This document shows positions 41,932 to 49,304 of a DNA stretch of 64,000 nucleotides, piece after piece; the stretch's first letter is position 1, and each line of letters begins with the position of its first letter. The DNA is taken from contig NZ_FNGM01000013.1 in assembly GCF_900102965.1 (NCBI RefSeq), positions 162,033 through 226,032 of the forward strand. The letters run 5' to 3'. Source of the stretch: Paenibacillus jilunlii (GTDB taxonomy: Bacteria > Bacillota > Bacilli > Paenibacillales > Paenibacillaceae). The position numbers and the translations under genes are program-made. The notes below the pieces were generated by a model. It was not told where the DNA came from. It saw only the letters and a list, made by a program, of their open reading frames with translations, and searched no databases.

Positions 41932-41970
41932 AACAGCAGCTCCTCCTGTACGGAGTGAGCTGCTGTTTGG
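41932..41970 (+). terminator. terminator after the RidA gene
   Basis: Arms AACAGCAGCTC and GAGCTGCTGTT with an inner CTCC/GGAG helix, followed by TTTGG. Confidence 0.7.
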
Positions 41971-42019
41971 GATGCCTTACAGTGGCAGGGGGGCGGATGA
42001 ATATAACATTAACACTACC

Positions 42020-43153
42020 TTACGGATTCATAAGCACCCGATGAACACCTTGGCTTCCTCCCGGTGCGGTTCCGAGATATAAGTACCCCCCTTGGCTTAC
42101 GGCAGTGGTGATGCCATACAATGTACCTTCAGGATCATGCCAGCTATTCACCAGTTCCCCTTCGGGTCCATATTCCGCGACCAGTCCATGCTTCACCGGC
42201 GCACTGGCTCCATTTAACAAGGATTGTGGAACTTTGGACATTGTAGCTGCTAACCAAGGATGACTATGCATGTAATCGGCAAAAGCCAAACGGGTTGTGA
42301 ATACCCCTACCCAGAAATGTCCCTGTGCATCACGTGTGATGTTGTCCGGGAATCCAGCAATATTGTCTGCAAAAATATCCGAGGTGCCCTGCTTGGCCCC
42401 CTTCAGCCAGTATCGGGTCAACTGATAATGATACGATTCGGCCACGAGCACGAAATCTTCGTCAGCAGACAAGGCTACCCCATTGGCAAAATATAAGTCC
42501 CGAAGTAAAACGGTCGTCTCCTTGGTCTGCGGATCATATTTCAGCAATCGTCCATGCGGTTTGTTCTCAGCAATTTCTTTGAACATGACCTTGCCATAGT
42601 TAGAGGTATCAGAGAAATAGATCGATCCGTCCTGCGCGATGTCCAGTTCGTTCGCCAGGTAGATGGGCCCTCCCTCTACTTCTGTGGTTAGTACTTCAAT
42701 ATTTCCATCCGGGTCAATCGACAGCAGCCCTTTCTGAATATCCGTCACAATTAGATTCCCTGCCGCGTCGAATTTCAGTCCGTTAGGTGTTCCGTGGGTA
42801 TCGGCGAACACTTCAGCCGGTTGTGCTTTACCCGCCGTATCAAAGGCTACTCTGTAAATTTTGCCGTCGGAGTCACCCGTGTACAGCCGTCCTTTGGTAT
42901 CAAAAGTAATGAATTCCGGGAACTTGGCGCGGTCTGTAACCAGCTCAGCCGAGCTGAGTTTGCTGTTTTCTTTCCAGGGACCTTCCTTCTCAAAAGAAGG
43001 GGCGGTAGGTGCAGACCATACAGCAGGTTCTACCGGGGCAGGTATCAGCAGAAAAACAGCGATTCCCATTACAATTACCCCGAGCAGGGCCAAGCTCCAT
43101 CTGCCGACTTTTTGACGTGTTGAAAGTTTGCGTTGCTTTGGTTCTGTTGACAT
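42020..43153 (-). CDS. SMP-30/gluconolactonase/strictosidine-synthase-like beta-propeller protein
   Basis: 377 residues. A membrane helix at about 15-35 (L-A-L-L-G-V-I-V-M-G-I-A-V-F-L-L) anchors an outside beta-propeller. Repeated blade motifs include G-R-L-Y-T-G-D-S-D-G-K-I-Y, P-N-G-L-K-F-D-A-A-G-N-L-I-V-T-D, F-A-N-G-V-A-L-S-A-D-E-D-F-V-L-V-A-E-S and G-F-P-D-N-I-T-R-D-A-Q-G-H-F-W-V-G, which are the Ca2+-site strands of SMP-30-like lactonases. It follows the SDR gene by 12 bp in one operon controlled by the divergent TetR regulator. It is probably a lactone hydrolase; the substrate is unknown. Confidence 0.83.
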   Translation of the reverse strand: MSTEPKQRKLSTRQKVGRWSLALLGVIVMGIAVFLLIPAPVEPAVWSAPTAPSFEKEGPWKENSKLSSAELVTDRAKFPEFITFDTKGRLYTGDSDGKIYRVAFDTAGKAQPAEVFADTHGTPNGLKFDAAGNLIVTDIQKGLLSIDPDGNIEVLTTEVEGGPIYLANELDIAQDGSIYFSDTSNYGKVMFKEIAENKPHGRLLKYDPQTKETTVLLRDLYFANGVALSADEDFVLVAESYHYQLTRYWLKGAKQGTSDIFADNIAGFPDNITRDAQGHFWVGVFTTRLAFADYMHSHPWLAATMSKVPQSLLNGASAPVKHGLVAEYGPEGELVNSWHDPEGTLYGITTAVSQGGYLYLGTAPGGSQGVHRVLMNP

Positions 43154-43165
43154 TATAAATCCCCC

Positions 43166-43951
43166 TTATTGTTTGCGGGGACGAAGCATGCCCCCAACCA
43201 GCCGCAGACTTTGTCTGCGGGTCATAAAACGTGAAATCTGGGCACCTAGATAATTCCGGAATCCCGGAACAACGTACTGTTTCCCTTTTTTCATAGCGCG
43301 CAGTGTAACTTCCACTACACGTTCCGGCGAGTCTTTTGCGCCCACAGAGGCATCATCCGTGCCAACGACATTGAAGAAATTCGTTTCTGTTGAGCCTGGG
43401 CACAGAGCAAAGAATTGAACGCCACGGTCACGATTCTCCCACCAAAGGGCATCGGTAAAGGACAAGACAAAAGCTTTAGTTGCCCCGTAGACGGCCATAT
43501 AAGGCAGCGGCTGAAAGCCTGCGGTAGACGAAACATTGATCACAGCGCCAGCGCCTCTTTGAAGCATCCCCGGCAGGAACAAATGAGTCATATCTACTAC
43601 AGCTGCGACATTGAGCATCACTTCTTCATGCTGGCGCTCGCCGGAGATTTGCTCGAACAGACCATGGGTGGCAAAACCCGCATTGTTAACCAACAGATCA
43701 ATGTTCAGGTTGAGCTGCTGGCACTTCTGATACAACTCTCCGGCAGCGCCTTCGATGGATAGATCCTGGGGAATCACCTGGCACTGAGTTCCATAGCTTC
43801 GGGTCAATTCTGCTGCAAGCGTATCAAGTTTGCGTTTGGATCTGGCTACAAGCACCAAATGACTGCCTTCCTTTGCCAATTGTCTTGCAAACTGTTCGCC
43901 GATTCCCGAAGAGGCCCCGGTAATTAGCGACCATTTCCCTTTAATATTCAT
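43166..43951 (-). CDS. SDR family NAD(P)-dependent oxidoreductase
   Basis: 261 residues from ATG 43951, behind AAAAGGAGCG (a longer reading to 44056 is not supported). Cofactor motif T-G-A-S-S-G-I-G near residue 11, N-N-A-G-F-A near 90, S-S-T-A-G near 143 and catalytic Y-G-A-T-K near 156. The C-terminal 60 residues with R-F-M-T-R-R resemble the DltE/YqjQ-type classical SDRs that touch membranes. It is the first gene of the operon with the SMP-30 protein, which would give an oxidation-then-lactone-hydrolysis pair, but that pathway is inferred. Confidence 0.87.
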   Translation of the reverse strand: MNIKGKWSLITGASSGIGEQFARQLAKEGSHLVLVARSKRKLDTLAAELTRSYGTQCQVIPQDLSIEGAAGELYQKCQQLNLNIDLLVNNAGFATHGLFEQISGERQHEEVMLNVAAVVDMTHLFLPGMLQRGAGAVINVSSTAGFQPLPYMAVYGATKAFVLSFTDALWWENRDRGVQFFALCPGSTETNFFNVVGTDDASVGAKDSPERVVEVTLRAMKKGKQYVVPGFRNYLGAQISRFMTRRQSLRLVGGMLRPRKQ

Positions 43952-43968
43952 GATTCCCGCTCCTTTTA

Positions 43969-44190
43969 ACACAGTGTTTTTATTTGGAAACAACGTTACC
44001 AAAACTTTAAAAAAATATGACAAATTCCTATGAGCATAAAATCGCTTCGGTAACACTGTTTCTTATGAGAATCATAGTAACCCAAAAGATGCATCCGTGT
44101 CAAAGCTTTTTTTTCAGCGTGATGGATTAATTGACAACCTTTCTGCAAATGGTTAGAATGCCTGTTAGAAGCCCAGTAACCCTGTTTCTT
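43969..44190. promoter_or_regulatory. four candidate TetR operators
   Basis: Related sites with an AACA-N-TGTT-like core: AACACAGTGTTT (43969-43980), GGAAACAACGTTACC (43987-44001), GGTAACACTGTTTCTT (44049-44064) and AGTAACCCTGTTTCTT (44175-44190). They are spread across the region between the divergent SDR and TetR genes, two near each start, as expected for a repressor acting in both directions. Confidence 0.6.
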
Positions 44191-44210
44191 GTCAATAACA
44201 TGATAACTGA

Positions 44211-44885
44211 ATGAAGGTGATCCTTATCAGTAACGAAGACAAGCCCTCACTATCCACGGGGCGGGTATTAAAAACATATCAGGAAGCCCGTCTGCAAAAT
44301 ACGGAAAATCTCCGTAAGCTTGTGGTTGATGCGGCCGCAGCCATTCTGCAGGAAGAGGGGCCGGAGGCCGTCACTGTGCGCAGAGTATCGCAAAAGATGG
44401 GCTGCTCAACCAAGATTATTTACAGTTTGTTTGTCAATAAAGAAGGTCTGGCCCAGCAGCTGTATCTGGAGGGCTGCAAATTGCTGGCCCAGCGTTTTGA
44501 AGAAGTGCCGCCGTCCTCTGATCTCTTGCAGCATTTGCTGGATTTGGGCGAAGCCTTCTGGCAGTTCGGGCAGGACTATACCAGCTACTACAAGCTGATG
44601 TTTGGAGGGGCTTTTGCCGAGTTCAAGCCGGATGAGGAGAGTATGCAGGGAACGATGACAGCCATACGCCGTTTGCTGATTCTAATCAGTACCGCCCAGC
44701 AGCAAGGACAGATTTCGGACAAGGAAGAGACTCAGACCATCGTGAACACCATATGGGCTTCGCTGCACGGAGTAATACACCTGTATATGGGCGGGTTCCT
44801 TGGCGATGTCGAAGCAGCCCATACCGTCTACAAACAAACAATGGTTTTGCTGTCCCGATCCTTGTTTGCAGTATCCAAGCCATAG
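44211..44885 (+). CDS. TetR family transcriptional regulator
   Basis: 224 residues as read from ATG 44211, though this ATG lacks a good ribosome site and the first 20 residues look non-conserved, so the true start may be internal. The helix-turn-helix lies at about residues 35-80 (L-V-V-D-A-A-A-A-I-L-Q-E-E-G, V-T-V-R-R-V-S-Q-K-M-G-C-S-T-K-I-I-Y-S-L-F). The C-terminal domain matches the TetR_C/WHG type (Y-Y-K-L-M-F-G near 128, I-W-A-S-L-H-G-V-I near 180). It is divergent from the SDR/SMP-30 operon. Confidence 0.87.
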   Translation: MKVILISNEDKPSLSTGRVLKTYQEARLQNTENLRKLVVDAAAAILQEEGPEAVTVRRVSQKMGCSTKIIYSLFVNKEGLAQQLYLEGCKLLAQRFEEVPPSSDLLQHLLDLGEAFWQFGQDYTSYYKLMFGGAFAEFKPDEESMQGTMTAIRRLLILISTAQQQGQISDKEETQTIVNTIWASLHGVIHLYMGGFLGDVEAAHTVYKQTMVLLSRSLFAVSKP

Positions 44886-44898
44886 CGGATTGCTCCTG

Positions 44899-44930
44899 AC
44901 AGCCCATTCCTTCAAGGGATGGGCTGTTTG
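44899..44930 (+). terminator. terminator after the TetR gene
   Basis: Near-perfect arms ACAGCCCAT-T-CCTT and AAGG-G-ATGGGCTGT, then TTG. Confidence 0.7.
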
Positions 44931-45057
44931 ATTCGTTCCAGCACAAGCGAAATCAGCTTATTGCGAAGGCGGTTTTTGCAGCAGCAGCAGGCTTGGCTGG
45001 CCGTCTCCGGTGGTATATAGTAGAGGGACAATTTGCAGGCAGAGGAGCGAACAGGGG

Positions 45058-45813
45058 ATGATTGCATTAATCTTGGCTGCGGGGTATGCGACCCGTCTCT
45101 ATCCGTTAACGAAAGATACGCCGAAGCCGCTGCTGCCGGTTCAAGGAAGCCGTACTATTCTGGATTTGCTGATGGACCGTCTGGAGGTGCTGGATGAGGT
45201 TAAGGAGATTCTCATTGTGACCAATGACCGGTTCTTCCGGGTTTTTGAGCAGTGGAGCCAGAAGTACAGAGGGACAAAGCCGGTTCGTATTCTGAACGAC
45301 GGCACTACTTCCCCAGAGGGACGGTTAGGGGCGATCGGCGATATCCAGTTTGCCATCGAGCGGGAGCAGATACAGGATGATCTGCTGGTTCTGGCAGGTG
45401 ATAATGTGCTCGGATTTGACCTTGAGGGGTATCTGCATTATTTTCATAAGGTGGATAAGGATTGCATTCTGGTCCGGACGGTGGACGATATCACGGAGCT
45501 GCGCAGTGTTGGGGTGGCGGAGCTGGATGCCGAGTTGCGGGTCCTTTCTTTGGAAGAAAAGCCGCAGGCGCCCCGGACGAACATTGGCGTATTTGCACTC
45601 TACATCTATAAAAGGTCCACACTGCCGCTCTTTTTCCGTTATCTGGCCGAAGGGGGCAACCCGGATGCGCCGAGTTATTTTCCCGAGTGGCTGCATTCCC
45701 GCCAAGAGATCCGGGCCTACTATACGGAGGGTACTATTGATGATGTCGGCACCCCTGAAGCTTATGCGGAGATGCGGGCTAGGCTGGGGGACGGCCAAGA
45801 GGGCAACGGTTAA
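45058..45813 (+). CDS. sugar nucleotidyltransferase (glucose-1-phosphate thymidylyl/uridylyltransferase-like)
   Basis: 251 residues from ATG 45058, behind GAGGAG. The nucleotide-binding signature L-A-A-G-Y-A-T-R-L-Y-P-L-T starts at residue 6 and is followed by the substrate lysine in K-P-L-L-P-V. The Mg2+-binding Asp lies in V-L-A-G-D-N near residue 113. The G-Y-A-T-R-L form (instead of G-x-G-T-R-x) is typical of a small Firmicute subgroup. It makes an NDP-sugar from a sugar-1-phosphate; the sugar is not predictable. No glycan genes are adjacent. Confidence 0.85.
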   Translation: MIALILAAGYATRLYPLTKDTPKPLLPVQGSRTILDLLMDRLEVLDEVKEILIVTNDRFFRVFEQWSQKYRGTKPVRILNDGTTSPEGRLGAIGDIQFAIEREQIQDDLLVLAGDNVLGFDLEGYLHYFHKVDKDCILVRTVDDITELRSVGVAELDAELRVLSLEEKPQAPRTNIGVFALYIYKRSTLPLFFRYLAEGGNPDAPSYFPEWLHSRQEIRAYYTEGTIDDVGTPEAYAEMRARLGDGQEGNG

Positions 45814-45897
45814 TTTCCAAGCAGAAAGCAGTTCATCCTGTAGGGAGGCTTTTTTATAATTTAGGAAATTATGATTACTTTCCATTGTGGATAAGAT

Positions 45898-46218
45898 GTG
45901 TATAAAATTGGGGATAAGAATCTTTTAGTTCAATTCGTCAAAAGGACGAATGTGGACCGAAACAACGGCAGAAATGTGTTGTTTGAAGAGCTGAAGGGCG
46001 GTTTGTCCAGTAACAACGGCAGAAATGCCGTTGTTAAAGCAATGAAGGGTGGTTTGTCCGGTAACAACGGCAAAAATGCTGTTGTTGAAGTGCTGAAGGG
46101 TGGTTTGCCCGGAAATAACGGCAGAAATGCTGTTGTTGAAGTGCTGAAGGGTGGTTTGCCCGGAAATAACGGCAGAAATGCCGTTGTTAAAGCAACGAAG
46201 GGTGGTTTGTTCTTATAG
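45898..46218 (+). CDS. doubtful repeat ORF: five 17-residue repeats
   Basis: 106 codons from a GTG at 45898 with no clear ribosome site. After 21 unique residues come five 17-residue units of the form N-N-G-R-N-A-V-V-x-x-x-K-G-G-L-x-G, ending G-L-F-L-stop. The units are encoded by exact 51-bp DNA repeats that are a multiple of three, so the open frame may simply follow from the repeat. The same frame is open, with a similar ending, in the array at 1-79, which slightly favours real coding. If translated, the product would be basic and repetitive, with no known family. Confidence 0.35.
   Translation: MYKIGDKNLLVQFVKRTNVDRNNGRNVLFEELKGGLSSNNGRNAVVKAMKGGLSGNNGKNAVVEVLKGGLPGNNGRNAVVEVLKGGLPGNNGRNAVVKATKGGLFL
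45961..46215 (+). repeat. tandem array of five 51-bp hairpin repeats
   Basis: Units start at 45961, 46012, 46063, 46114 and 46165. Each begins with arms such as AACAACGGCA and TGCCGTTGTT around a GAAA (once AAAA) tetraloop. Changes between units keep base pairing by G-U wobble (for example TGCTGTTGTT and AATAACGGCA arms), which suggests that the RNA hairpin matters. The other 27 bases carry GAAGGGNGGNTTG. Confidence 0.85.
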
Positions 46219-46260
46219 ATGGAAACCATACAATAAAAAATGGCGGATCATGAAAACCAG

Positions 46261-46390
46261 ATGATAAGTAAACAAGGAGACCCTCTGCAGGTTGAAATGA
46301 GAGGTAAAAGTGCCTTTGAATTTTGCGCAAGCGGGCTAAATGGTGAATTGAGAGGTGGTATAACAAGTAAGTCCGTTAGGACTAACCTTT
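46261..46390 (+). promoter_or_regulatory. possible degenerate T-box-like leader
   Basis: The transcript could form a short first stem (AAGG with CCTTT, and CCTCT with GAGAGG), then AGAGGTGGTA, which resembles the T-box sequence ending in the UGGN bulge. AGAGGT could pair with ACCTTT at 46385-46390 around AGTCC/GGACT. A terminator follows at 46404. The usual ACCGCG after UGGU is missing and the specifier loop is not evident, so this is a low-confidence call. The next gene is a MerR regulator with its own promoter. Confidence 0.25.
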
Positions 46391-46403
46391 AGTGAGTAGC
46401 CTT

Positions 46404-46427
46404 ATCACCCGTAGGGTGATTTTTTTG
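46404..46427 (+). terminator. strong rho-independent terminator
   Basis: Perfect seven-base arms ATCACCC and GGGTGAT around GTA, then TTTTTT. It ends whatever transcript crosses 46219-46403. Confidence 0.85.
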
Positions 46428-46465
46428 CTATCACTAAAAATTTTAAACTTCCCCCGGGCTACCCC

Positions 46466-46496
46466 TTGAACATTACGTTACGTAATGTTTTATACT
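46466..46496 (+). promoter_or_regulatory. MerR-type promoter with 19-bp spacer and palindrome
   Basis: TTGAAC (46466-46471) and TATACT (46491-46496) are separated by 19 bases, the over-long spacing used by MerR activators. The spacer is filled by ACATTACG-TTA-CGTAATGT (46470-46488). The downstream gene encodes a MerR protein, so autoregulation is expected. Confidence 0.85.
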
Positions 46497-46539
46497 GAAG
46501 CTACCGGAAGACAGCTGGCACGGAAAAAAGGGGATGATT

Positions 46540-47019
46540 ATGAAGCAGACCTGGAAGGTTGGGGAGCTTGCGCGGCTGACAGGACTGACGATTCGTACGC
46601 TGCGTTATTACGATCAGATTGACTTGTTCGCACCCTCGGGATATTCCGATTCGGGACATAGGCTTTACACGGAAGCGGACATTGTGCGGCTGCAGCAGAT
46701 TTTGTCCTTGAAAGAGCTGGGCTTGTCGCTTGAAGAGATCAAGACGGTGCTGACCGGCAATGATTTCAGTCTCCCGGAGATTATCTCGCTGCAGATTGCC
46801 CGGATCAAGGCGAACATGCGGGTACAGCAGAAGCTTTTGAGGGAGCTAGAGCATATCTCAAGCCTGATGCAGTCGGAGCAATCCTTGACCATTGAAGATT
46901 TCACCAAGGTTTTGGAAACGATGAGAATGAGCCATGAGAAGTTTTTTGCTGACAAACGCAAGAGCTGGAATCAACATCTGGACCGGCTGGGCGATTTTCT
47001 GGATGAGCATCCCGAATAA
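46540..47019 (+). CDS. MerR family regulator (TipA/BltR-like)
   Basis: 159 residues from ATG 46540 (spacing from AAAGGGG favours it over 46534). The winged helix is canonical: W-K-V-G-E-L-A-R-L-T-G-L-T-I-R-T-L-R-Y-Y-D-Q-I-D-L-F near residues 3-30 and G-H-R-L-Y-T near 40. The dimer helix and about 80 further C-terminal residues include helical segments with E-K-F-F-A-D-K-R, but no full TipAS drug domain. It is first in an operon with an SRPBCC protein and a DHFR-like protein and probably activates it from the promoter at 46466. Confidence 0.9.
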   Translation: MKQTWKVGELARLTGLTIRTLRYYDQIDLFAPSGYSDSGHRLYTEADIVRLQQILSLKELGLSLEEIKTVLTGNDFSLPEIISLQIARIKANMRVQQKLLRELEHISSLMQSEQSLTIEDFTKVLETMRMSHEKFFADKRKSWNQHLDRLGDFLDEHPE

Positions 47020-47043
47020 CCAAATTGAACGGAGGACTAAGTC

Positions 47044-47487
47044 ATGAATCAGCATTCCATTAAGCATGATACTTTTGCTCTCGAACGCATCTATAATGCT
47101 TCTCCCGCCAGAGCTTTTGCCGCATGGGCAGATCCGGCCCTTAAAGCTAACTGGTTCGCGCAAGCGGAAGAATTCGAATTTCGGATAGGCGGGCGGGAGG
47201 CCATTCGAGGCAGTGAGCCGGGCGGTCCGGTTTATACCTCCATCGCCACATATCAGGAAATAACGCCGGACAACCGCATCGTCTACACCATTACTATAGA
47301 CAAGGCGGAGACGCGGATATCGGTATCTGTGGTCACTGTGGAGTTCAAGCCTGAGGGAAACCGCACACAGTTGATTTACACCGAGCAATGCGCCTTCTTC
47401 GACGGACAGGATTCAGTACAGGATCACATCGCCGGAGCGACGGATTTCCTGGACAAGCTGGAGCATGAACTGAATGGTGCAAAATAA
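47044..47487 (+). CDS. SRPBCC/AHSA1 domain protein
   Basis: 147 residues. START-like fold markers are F-A-L-E-R-I-Y-N-A-S-P-A-R-A-F-A-A-W near residue 10 and K-A-N-W-F near 35, with the strand V-T-V-E-F near 100 and the C-terminal long helix D-F-L-D-K-L-E. It lies 24 bp after the MerR gene and 21 bp before the DHFR-like gene, so all three are co-transcribed. It probably binds a hydrophobic small molecule; the role is otherwise unknown. Confidence 0.85.
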   Translation: MNQHSIKHDTFALERIYNASPARAFAAWADPALKANWFAQAEEFEFRIGGREAIRGSEPGGPVYTSIATYQEITPDNRIVYTITIDKAETRISVSVVTVEFKPEGNRTQLIYTEQCAFFDGQDSVQDHIAGATDFLDKLEHELNGAK

Positions 47488-47508
47488 CCTGAGAACGGAG
47501 GCGGCCGC

Positions 47509-48096
47509 ATGAGAAAAATCATCGTATCCGAGTTCATTACGCTGGACGGGGTGATGGAAGAGCCGGAATGGACCATTCCCTTCCATAGCGGGGAACAGAT
47601 TCAGCGTAAATTCGAAGAGCTTAAGGCCTGTGATGCTCTGCTGCTGGGCCGTGTCACTTACGAAGGGTTCGCCGCCGCCTGGCCTGAAACGGCAAAAACC
47701 AATACCGTCGTGAATGACATTCAGGATTTCTCTATCCCTGACGGGTTCGCGGAGCGAATGAACAGCTACCCGAAATATGTAGCCTCCAGAACGCTGCGTC
47801 CAGAGGAGATGAAGTGGAATGCAAGCCTCATCCAAGGCGGTCTTGTGGAAGAAATCACGAAGCTGAGGCAGCAGCCCGGCGGGGATATACTGGCCCTTGG
47901 GAGCCGTGAGCTGATCAACACGCTCATGCAGCATAACCTGATTGATGAGTACCGGTTCATGGTGTTCCCTGTGATGCTGGGCAGCGGCAAACGTCTGTTC
48001 AAAGACGGTAATGAGCCGAAGACGTTGAAGCTTGTCCATACCAAGGTGCTGCAATCGGGCGTTGTGGAGCTGACATACCACCCGGCGGAAATCTGA
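47509..48096 (+). CDS. dihydrofolate reductase family protein (RibD C-terminal-like)
   Basis: 195 residues with the fold markers of the YyaP/YwjB-type DHFR-like proteins: F-I-T-L-D-G-V-M-E-E-P near residue 8, L-L-L-G-R-V-T-Y-E-G-F near 45, G-G-D-I-L-A-L-G-S near 125 and the closing L-I-D-E-Y-R-F-M-V-F-P-V-M-L-G-S-G near 145. NADPH binding is expected; these are not true folate enzymes. It is the last gene of the MerR operon, followed by a hairpin. A possible job is reducing the inducer sensed by the MerR protein. Confidence 0.87.
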   Translation: MRKIIVSEFITLDGVMEEPEWTIPFHSGEQIQRKFEELKACDALLLGRVTYEGFAAAWPETAKTNTVVNDIQDFSIPDGFAERMNSYPKYVASRTLRPEEMKWNASLIQGGLVEEITKLRQQPGGDILALGSRELINTLMQHNLIDEYRFMVFPVMLGSGKRLFKDGNEPKTLKLVHTKVLQSGVVELTYHPAEI

Positions 48097-48109
48097 ACCG
48101 CCATAGAGG

Positions 48110-48139
48110 AAAGGGGCGTGCATGATGCACGTCCTTTTG
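48110..48139 (+). terminator. terminator of the MerR operon
   Basis: Outer AAAGG/CCTTT and inner CGTGCA/TGCACG helices, then TTTT. Confidence 0.7.
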
Positions 48140-48164
48140 GTCTATACAATGGGGGCGATCACCG

Positions 48165-48815
48165 TCATGCAGTGCCACCTGCCAGACCCTTAATCCGCTC
48201 CAGATCATTGCTGCACAACACATCAAGATTGGCTGTGATCTTCTCCTGACTCCAGTCCCACCATTTCAGCTCCAGCAGCAGGGCGATGAGTTCATCGCCG
48301 AAGCGTTTTCTAAGAATGCGTGCCGGATTGCCGCCGGCAATATGATAAGGAGGAACATCCTTGGTTACGGTGGAATTGGCCGCGATGATCGCTCCGTCTC
48401 CAATGGTTACACCAGGCATAATGGTGGTGTTTTGGCCGATCCACACATCATTGCCGACGACGGTATCGCCCTTGTAGGGCAGGTCTGCCAGCTCCGGTGT
48501 AGCTTTCTCCCAGCCGCTGCCCATAATGTTGAAGGGATAGGTGGTTACTGAGCCCATCCGGTGATTGGCCCCGTTCATGATGAACTCAGTGCCGCGGGCG
48601 ATGGCGCAGAATTTGCCGATAATTAGCTGATCCCCGATGAATTCATAATGGTGGGTGACGCGGCTTTCAAAAGAGACAGATTCGTCTGGATCGTCATAAT
48701 AAGAGTAGTCTCCGGCGATGATATTGGGGCGGGTGACGGTATTTTTGATGAACCGGACTTGCTTAATATTGGGGTTCGGATGAATTGCGTTCGGATCGGG
48801 TCCTGTAGGATGCAT
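48165..48815 (-). CDS. vat: Vat-family streptogramin A / xenobiotic acetyltransferase
   Basis: 216 residues from ATG 48815, behind AAAGGTG. It is a left-handed beta-helix acetyltransferase. Visible features of the Vat subgroup are Y-S-Y-Y-D near residue 37, I-G-K-F-C-A-I-A near 67, M-N-G-A-N-H-R-M near 79 with the predicted catalytic His, and hexapeptide turns G-N-D-V-W-I-G-Q-N and I-G-D-G-A-I-I-A-A-N-S-V/T. The C-terminal W-W-D-W helix is also typical. Vat enzymes acetylate streptogramin A using acetyl-CoA; chromosomal homologues in environmental Bacillota may or may not confer resistance. It is a single gene. Confidence 0.82.
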   Translation of the reverse strand: MHPTGPDPNAIHPNPNIKQVRFIKNTVTRPNIIAGDYSYYDDPDESVSFESRVTHHYEFIGDQLIIGKFCAIARGTEFIMNGANHRMGSVTTYPFNIMGSGWEKATPELADLPYKGDTVVGNDVWIGQNTTIMPGVTIGDGAIIAANSTVTKDVPPYHIAGGNPARILRKRFGDELIALLLELKWWDWSQEKITANLDVLCSNDLERIKGLAGGTA

Positions 48816-48876
48816 AAGCACACACCTTTCTTGGATTATCTAATGCGATAGTCCGCATGTGTTTTCATTATAACCC

Positions 48877-48930
48877 AAGCCAAACGGCGGTCCAGCCCGG
48901 AATGCTCCGGGTGGACCGCCGTTTGGCTTG
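48877..48930 (-). terminator. very long perfect-stem terminator of tlp
   Basis: A stem of about 24 bp: CAAGCCAAACGGCGGTCC (48877-48894) pairs with its complement at 48913-48930, with an inner CCCGG/CCGGG helix, a single bulged G and a six-base loop. It lies 15 bp after the tlp stop codon. Confidence 0.8.
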
Positions 48931-48945
48931 ACTACCGCCCTTTAA

Positions 48946-49170
48946 CTACTCCTGGGAATGAGCGGCTTCGTCTTTAACTTCCTCGCGGAAGGCTTTAATG
49001 CTTTTTTTACGGCGTTCGTTCTTTGCTTCGATTTGTTCACGTTCTTTGCTGCTGATCTCAGAAGAGAATTCGTTTAAATAGTCTTCAGCTTCATGCAGGT
49101 TTTGCATGGTGTGCTGAATGCTCTGTTGTAAATGCTCAACGTTATCTGCCCGATTATCCGGCTTTGCCAT
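48946..49170 (-). CDS. tlp: small acid-soluble spore protein Tlp
   Basis: 74 residues. K-P-D-N-R-A-D-N-V-E-H-L-Q-Q-S-I-Q-H-T near the N-terminus, I-E-A-K-N-E-R-R-K-K-S-I near residue 47 and E-V-K-D-E-A-A near 64 match the Tlp spore protein family (B. subtilis K-P-D-D-R-S-D-N-V-E-K-L-Q). It is strongly charged and helical. Tlp is made in the forespore under sigma G in Bacillus and packaged in the core. GGAGGCGATC precedes the ATG. Confidence 0.88.
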   Translation of the reverse strand: MAKPDNRADNVEHLQQSIQHTMQNLHEAEDYLNEFSSEISSKEREQIEAKNERRKKSIKAFREEVKDEAAHSQE

Positions 49171-49304
49171 TTGGGGATCGCCTCCTGTGATTAACGCGCC
49201 TGAAAGGACGCTAATCTGTAGGGTGATCGTTGCCGGAAGATTTTATGCATCAATGTAATTCATCGCTGAACCCGGATGGCTGATCCATGCCCGCCATTGC
49301 TGCT

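Noticed and set aside
45961..46215. CRISPR array
   Set aside because: The units are contiguous 51-bp repeats with no unique spacers, and no cas genes are nearby.
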